Source of the DNA: Anaerostipes rhamnosivorans
GTDB taxonomy: Bacteria > Bacillota > Clostridia > Lachnospirales > Lachnospiraceae
DNA length: 64,000 nt
Direction: 5' to 3'
NCBI RefSeq assembly: GCF_005280655.1
Contig: NZ_CP040058.1
Span: 17,501 to 81,500, forward strand
The notes under the pieces were generated by a model. It was not told the DNA's origin and made no database searches. It saw only the letters and a list, made by a program, of their open reading frames with translations. A program made the position numbers and the translations under genes. Each line of letters starts with the position of its first letter. Positions within the stretch are counted from its first letter, which is position 1. Shown piece after piece: positions 62,557-64,000 of this stretch.

Positions 62557-63939
62557 CTATTTCTTTACCAACTCATTGCCGATAGAATCAACATTTCCGG
62601 CCCCCATAGTTATCAACAAATCATTTTTTTTGCAATTTTTTAAAATAAATTTTTCTATCTCTTGAAAATCCTTAATATATCGAACGTCTGTACCAAAATC
62701 CTTGATTTTTTCCGCCAGATCCTTTGCGTGGACCAGTCCAGTGTCTTTTTCCCTGGCTGCATAAATATCGGTGATGATGACATGGTCACACTTGCTTAGT
62801 GCCTGGGCAAAGTCATCCAGAAATGCATTAGTTCTTGTATAGGTATGAGGCTGGAAGACGCACCACAGATCTTCATGGGGATAATTTCTGCATGCATTCA
62901 GTGTTGCACTGATCTCGGTGGGATGGTGTGCATAATCATCAATCACGGTAAATCCCTGACAGGTCCCCTTATACTCAAATCGCCGCTTGGCACCGGAGAA
63001 GGTCAGGAGCCCTGCTTTTACAGTTTCCATAGGAAGATCCAGGAAATCAGCTACAGCCACAGCTGAAAGCGCATTATTAATATTATGCAGTCCATTCACG
63101 TTTAATGACAAAGAATCCACAAAAGAGCCTTCTTTATACAAGTCAAAGTGGCCGTGTCCCATTGAATCATAAGAAATATTTTTAGCAGTATAGGTAAAAT
63201 TGTCATTGTCAATACCATAAGTCACATACCCAGCTTTTAGACCGTCTACGATATAGGAAATGTCATCGATCTCTCCATTCAGCACAAGGAGACCGTCCTC
63301 CGGCAGTCTATGGGCAAATTTCTTAAAAGATTCCCTGATCTCGTCAATATCATGGAAGAAGTCCATATGGTCTTCTTCTATATTTAAGATTACGCTGATC
63401 TTCGGAAAAAATTCAAGAAAACTGTTTGTATATTCGCAGGCTTCGGTGACAAAAACATTGGAATGACCCACTCGGATATTGCCGTCAATGATATCCAGGA
63501 TTCCTCCGACTGTGATGGTTGGGTCCGTATCTCCTGCCAGCAGGATGTGGGAGAGCATAGAAGTCGTGGTAGTCTTGCCGTGAGTTCCTGATACTGCAAC
63601 GGCATTCTTGTAATTATGCATCATCTGACCAAGTAAGGTTGCGCGTTTCATCAGCGGAATGCCTTTTGAGACAGCGGCTTTGTATTCTTCATTCTCCGGA
63701 TGGATAGCCGCCGTGTAAACTACCAGATCAATATCATCGGTGATATTTTCTGCGACTTGTCCCATTAAGATCTTAGCACCCATGGAGCTCAGTTTCTCTG
63801 TCATGTCGGAAGAACGGATATCGGAGCCGGAAACAGTGAATCCTTCCTGGAGGAGAATTTCGGCCAGACCGCTCATGCTGATGCCTCCGATCCCCATAAA
63901 ATGAATATGAATTGGTTTCTTGAAATCTATCTGATACAT
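62557..63939 (-). CDS. murC: UDP-N-acetylmuramate--L-alanine ligase
   Basis: 460 residues. Rossmann-type start IHFMGIGGISMSGLAEIL, ATP-binding loop VSGTHGKTTTTSML, central VTEACEYTNSFL and NIEEDHMDFF, and C-terminal DDYAHHPTEI. It adds L-alanine to UDP-MurNAc, the first step of the peptidoglycan stem peptide. The ATG at 63939 has AAAGG upstream and gives the normal MurC N-terminus; an in-frame start 19 codons upstream overlaps the promoter. Its stop abuts the last DnaA box. Confidence 0.95.
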   Translation of the reverse strand: MYQIDFKKPIHIHFMGIGGISMSGLAEILLQEGFTVSGSDIRSSDMTEKLSSMGAKILMGQVAENITDDIDLVVYTAAIHPENEEYKAAVSKGIPLMKRATLLGQMMHNYKNAVAVSGTHGKTTTTSMLSHILLAGDTDPTITVGGILDIIDGNIRVGHSNVFVTEACEYTNSFLEFFPKISVILNIEEDHMDFFHDIDEIRESFKKFAHRLPEDGLLVLNGEIDDISYIVDGLKAGYVTYGIDNDNFTYTAKNISYDSMGHGHFDLYKEGSFVDSLSLNVNGLHNINNALSAVAVADFLDLPMETVKAGLLTFSGAKRRFEYKGTCQGFTVIDDYAHHPTEISATLNACRNYPHEDLWCVFQPHTYTRTNAFLDDFAQALSKCDHVIITDIYAAREKDTGLVHAKDLAEKIKDFGTDVRYIKDFQEIEKFILKNCKKNDLLITMGAGNVDSIGNELVKK

Positions 63940-63984
63940 AGGAATTCCTAACCTTTCTGTGAATTTATAAATTGTGTTTTTTCT

Positions 63985-63990
63985 ATTATA
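63985..63990 (-). promoter_or_regulatory. -10 box of the murC promoter (rest outside window)
   Basis: TATAAT on the minus strand, about 45 nt before the murC start; the -35 lies beyond the window edge. Confidence 0.5.
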
Positions 63991-64000
63991 GTGCACAAAA

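Overview
The window looks like chromosomal DNA of an anaerobic, low-to-mid GC Firmicute, most likely a Lachnospiraceae-type gut clostridium. Supporting signs are strong AGGAGG ribosome sites, a long SRP RNA, a DnaD-DnaC helicase-loading pair, a rubredoxin-fused glutamate-synthase-like enzyme, GlpA/GlpB with a DUF1667 partner, a CD3324-type small protein, and heavy investment in PTS polyol transport. The genus cannot be fixed from the sequence alone (Anaerostipes-like is a guess). No phage, insertion sequence or CRISPR array is visible.

Layout. 1-2.9 kb: 3' part of a 23S rRNA gene, no 5S gene behind it, then tRNA-Asn, -Glu, -Cys and initiator tRNA-Met, ending in a terminator. 2.9-5.4 kb: MATE exporter and diaminopimelate dehydrogenase. 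5.5-11.4 kb (minus strand): mannitol operon EIIA, MtlA (EIICB), MtlD, MtlR, MtlF and a fructose-6-phosphate aldolase-type transaldolase. 11.7-22.4 kb: a PRD-type activator and a ten-gene PTS operon (EIIC-EIIA-EIIB of galactitol type, two zinc dehydrogenases, a ribulose/allulose-phosphate epimerase, a 6-phospho-3-hexuloisomerase, a tagatose/allulose 3-epimerase-like enzyme, a PfkB kinase and a class II aldolase). It looks built to funnel several hexitol stereoisomers into fructose or tagatose phosphates. 22.5-28 kb: LacI regulator divergent from GlpA, GlpB, DUF1667 and a deviant glycerol-3-phosphate-dehydrogenase-like enzyme. 28-39 kb: housekeeping and stand-alone genes (PPC-domain protein, asnS, pnuC behind an attenuator-like leader, yqeY, cysteine hydrolase, rubredoxin-GltS-like oxidoreductase, tatD, ksgA, DUF6128-like protein, tadA, corA). 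39-48 kb: SRP RNA, a compound palindromic element, then a third PRD regulator and a second galactitol-type PTS operon with a class II aldolase, a zinc dehydrogenase, a second deviant GPD-like enzyme and an SDR. 48-51.4 kb: small alarmone synthetase, a small acidic protein, an Rpn-family nuclease, DUF1062 and CD3324 proteins. 51.7-58.8 kb: membrane-anchored protein with a degenerate C39-like C-terminus, a fused Mre11/Rad50-like (YhaO-YhaN) protein, and a class A penicillin-binding protein. 59-64 kb (minus): PRPP synthetase, DnaC-like helicase loader, DnaD, a dense DnaA-box cluster, and murC.

Common themes. Three carbohydrate operons each pair an EIIA-EIIB-EIIC transporter with a PRD-domain regulator, redox enzymes and an aldolase. 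Small palindromic repeats recur between genes, one family carrying a promoter-like edge in front of corA and the second GPD-like gene. The most notable non-genic signal is the cluster of about ten DnaA boxes directly upstream of dnaD-dnaC.
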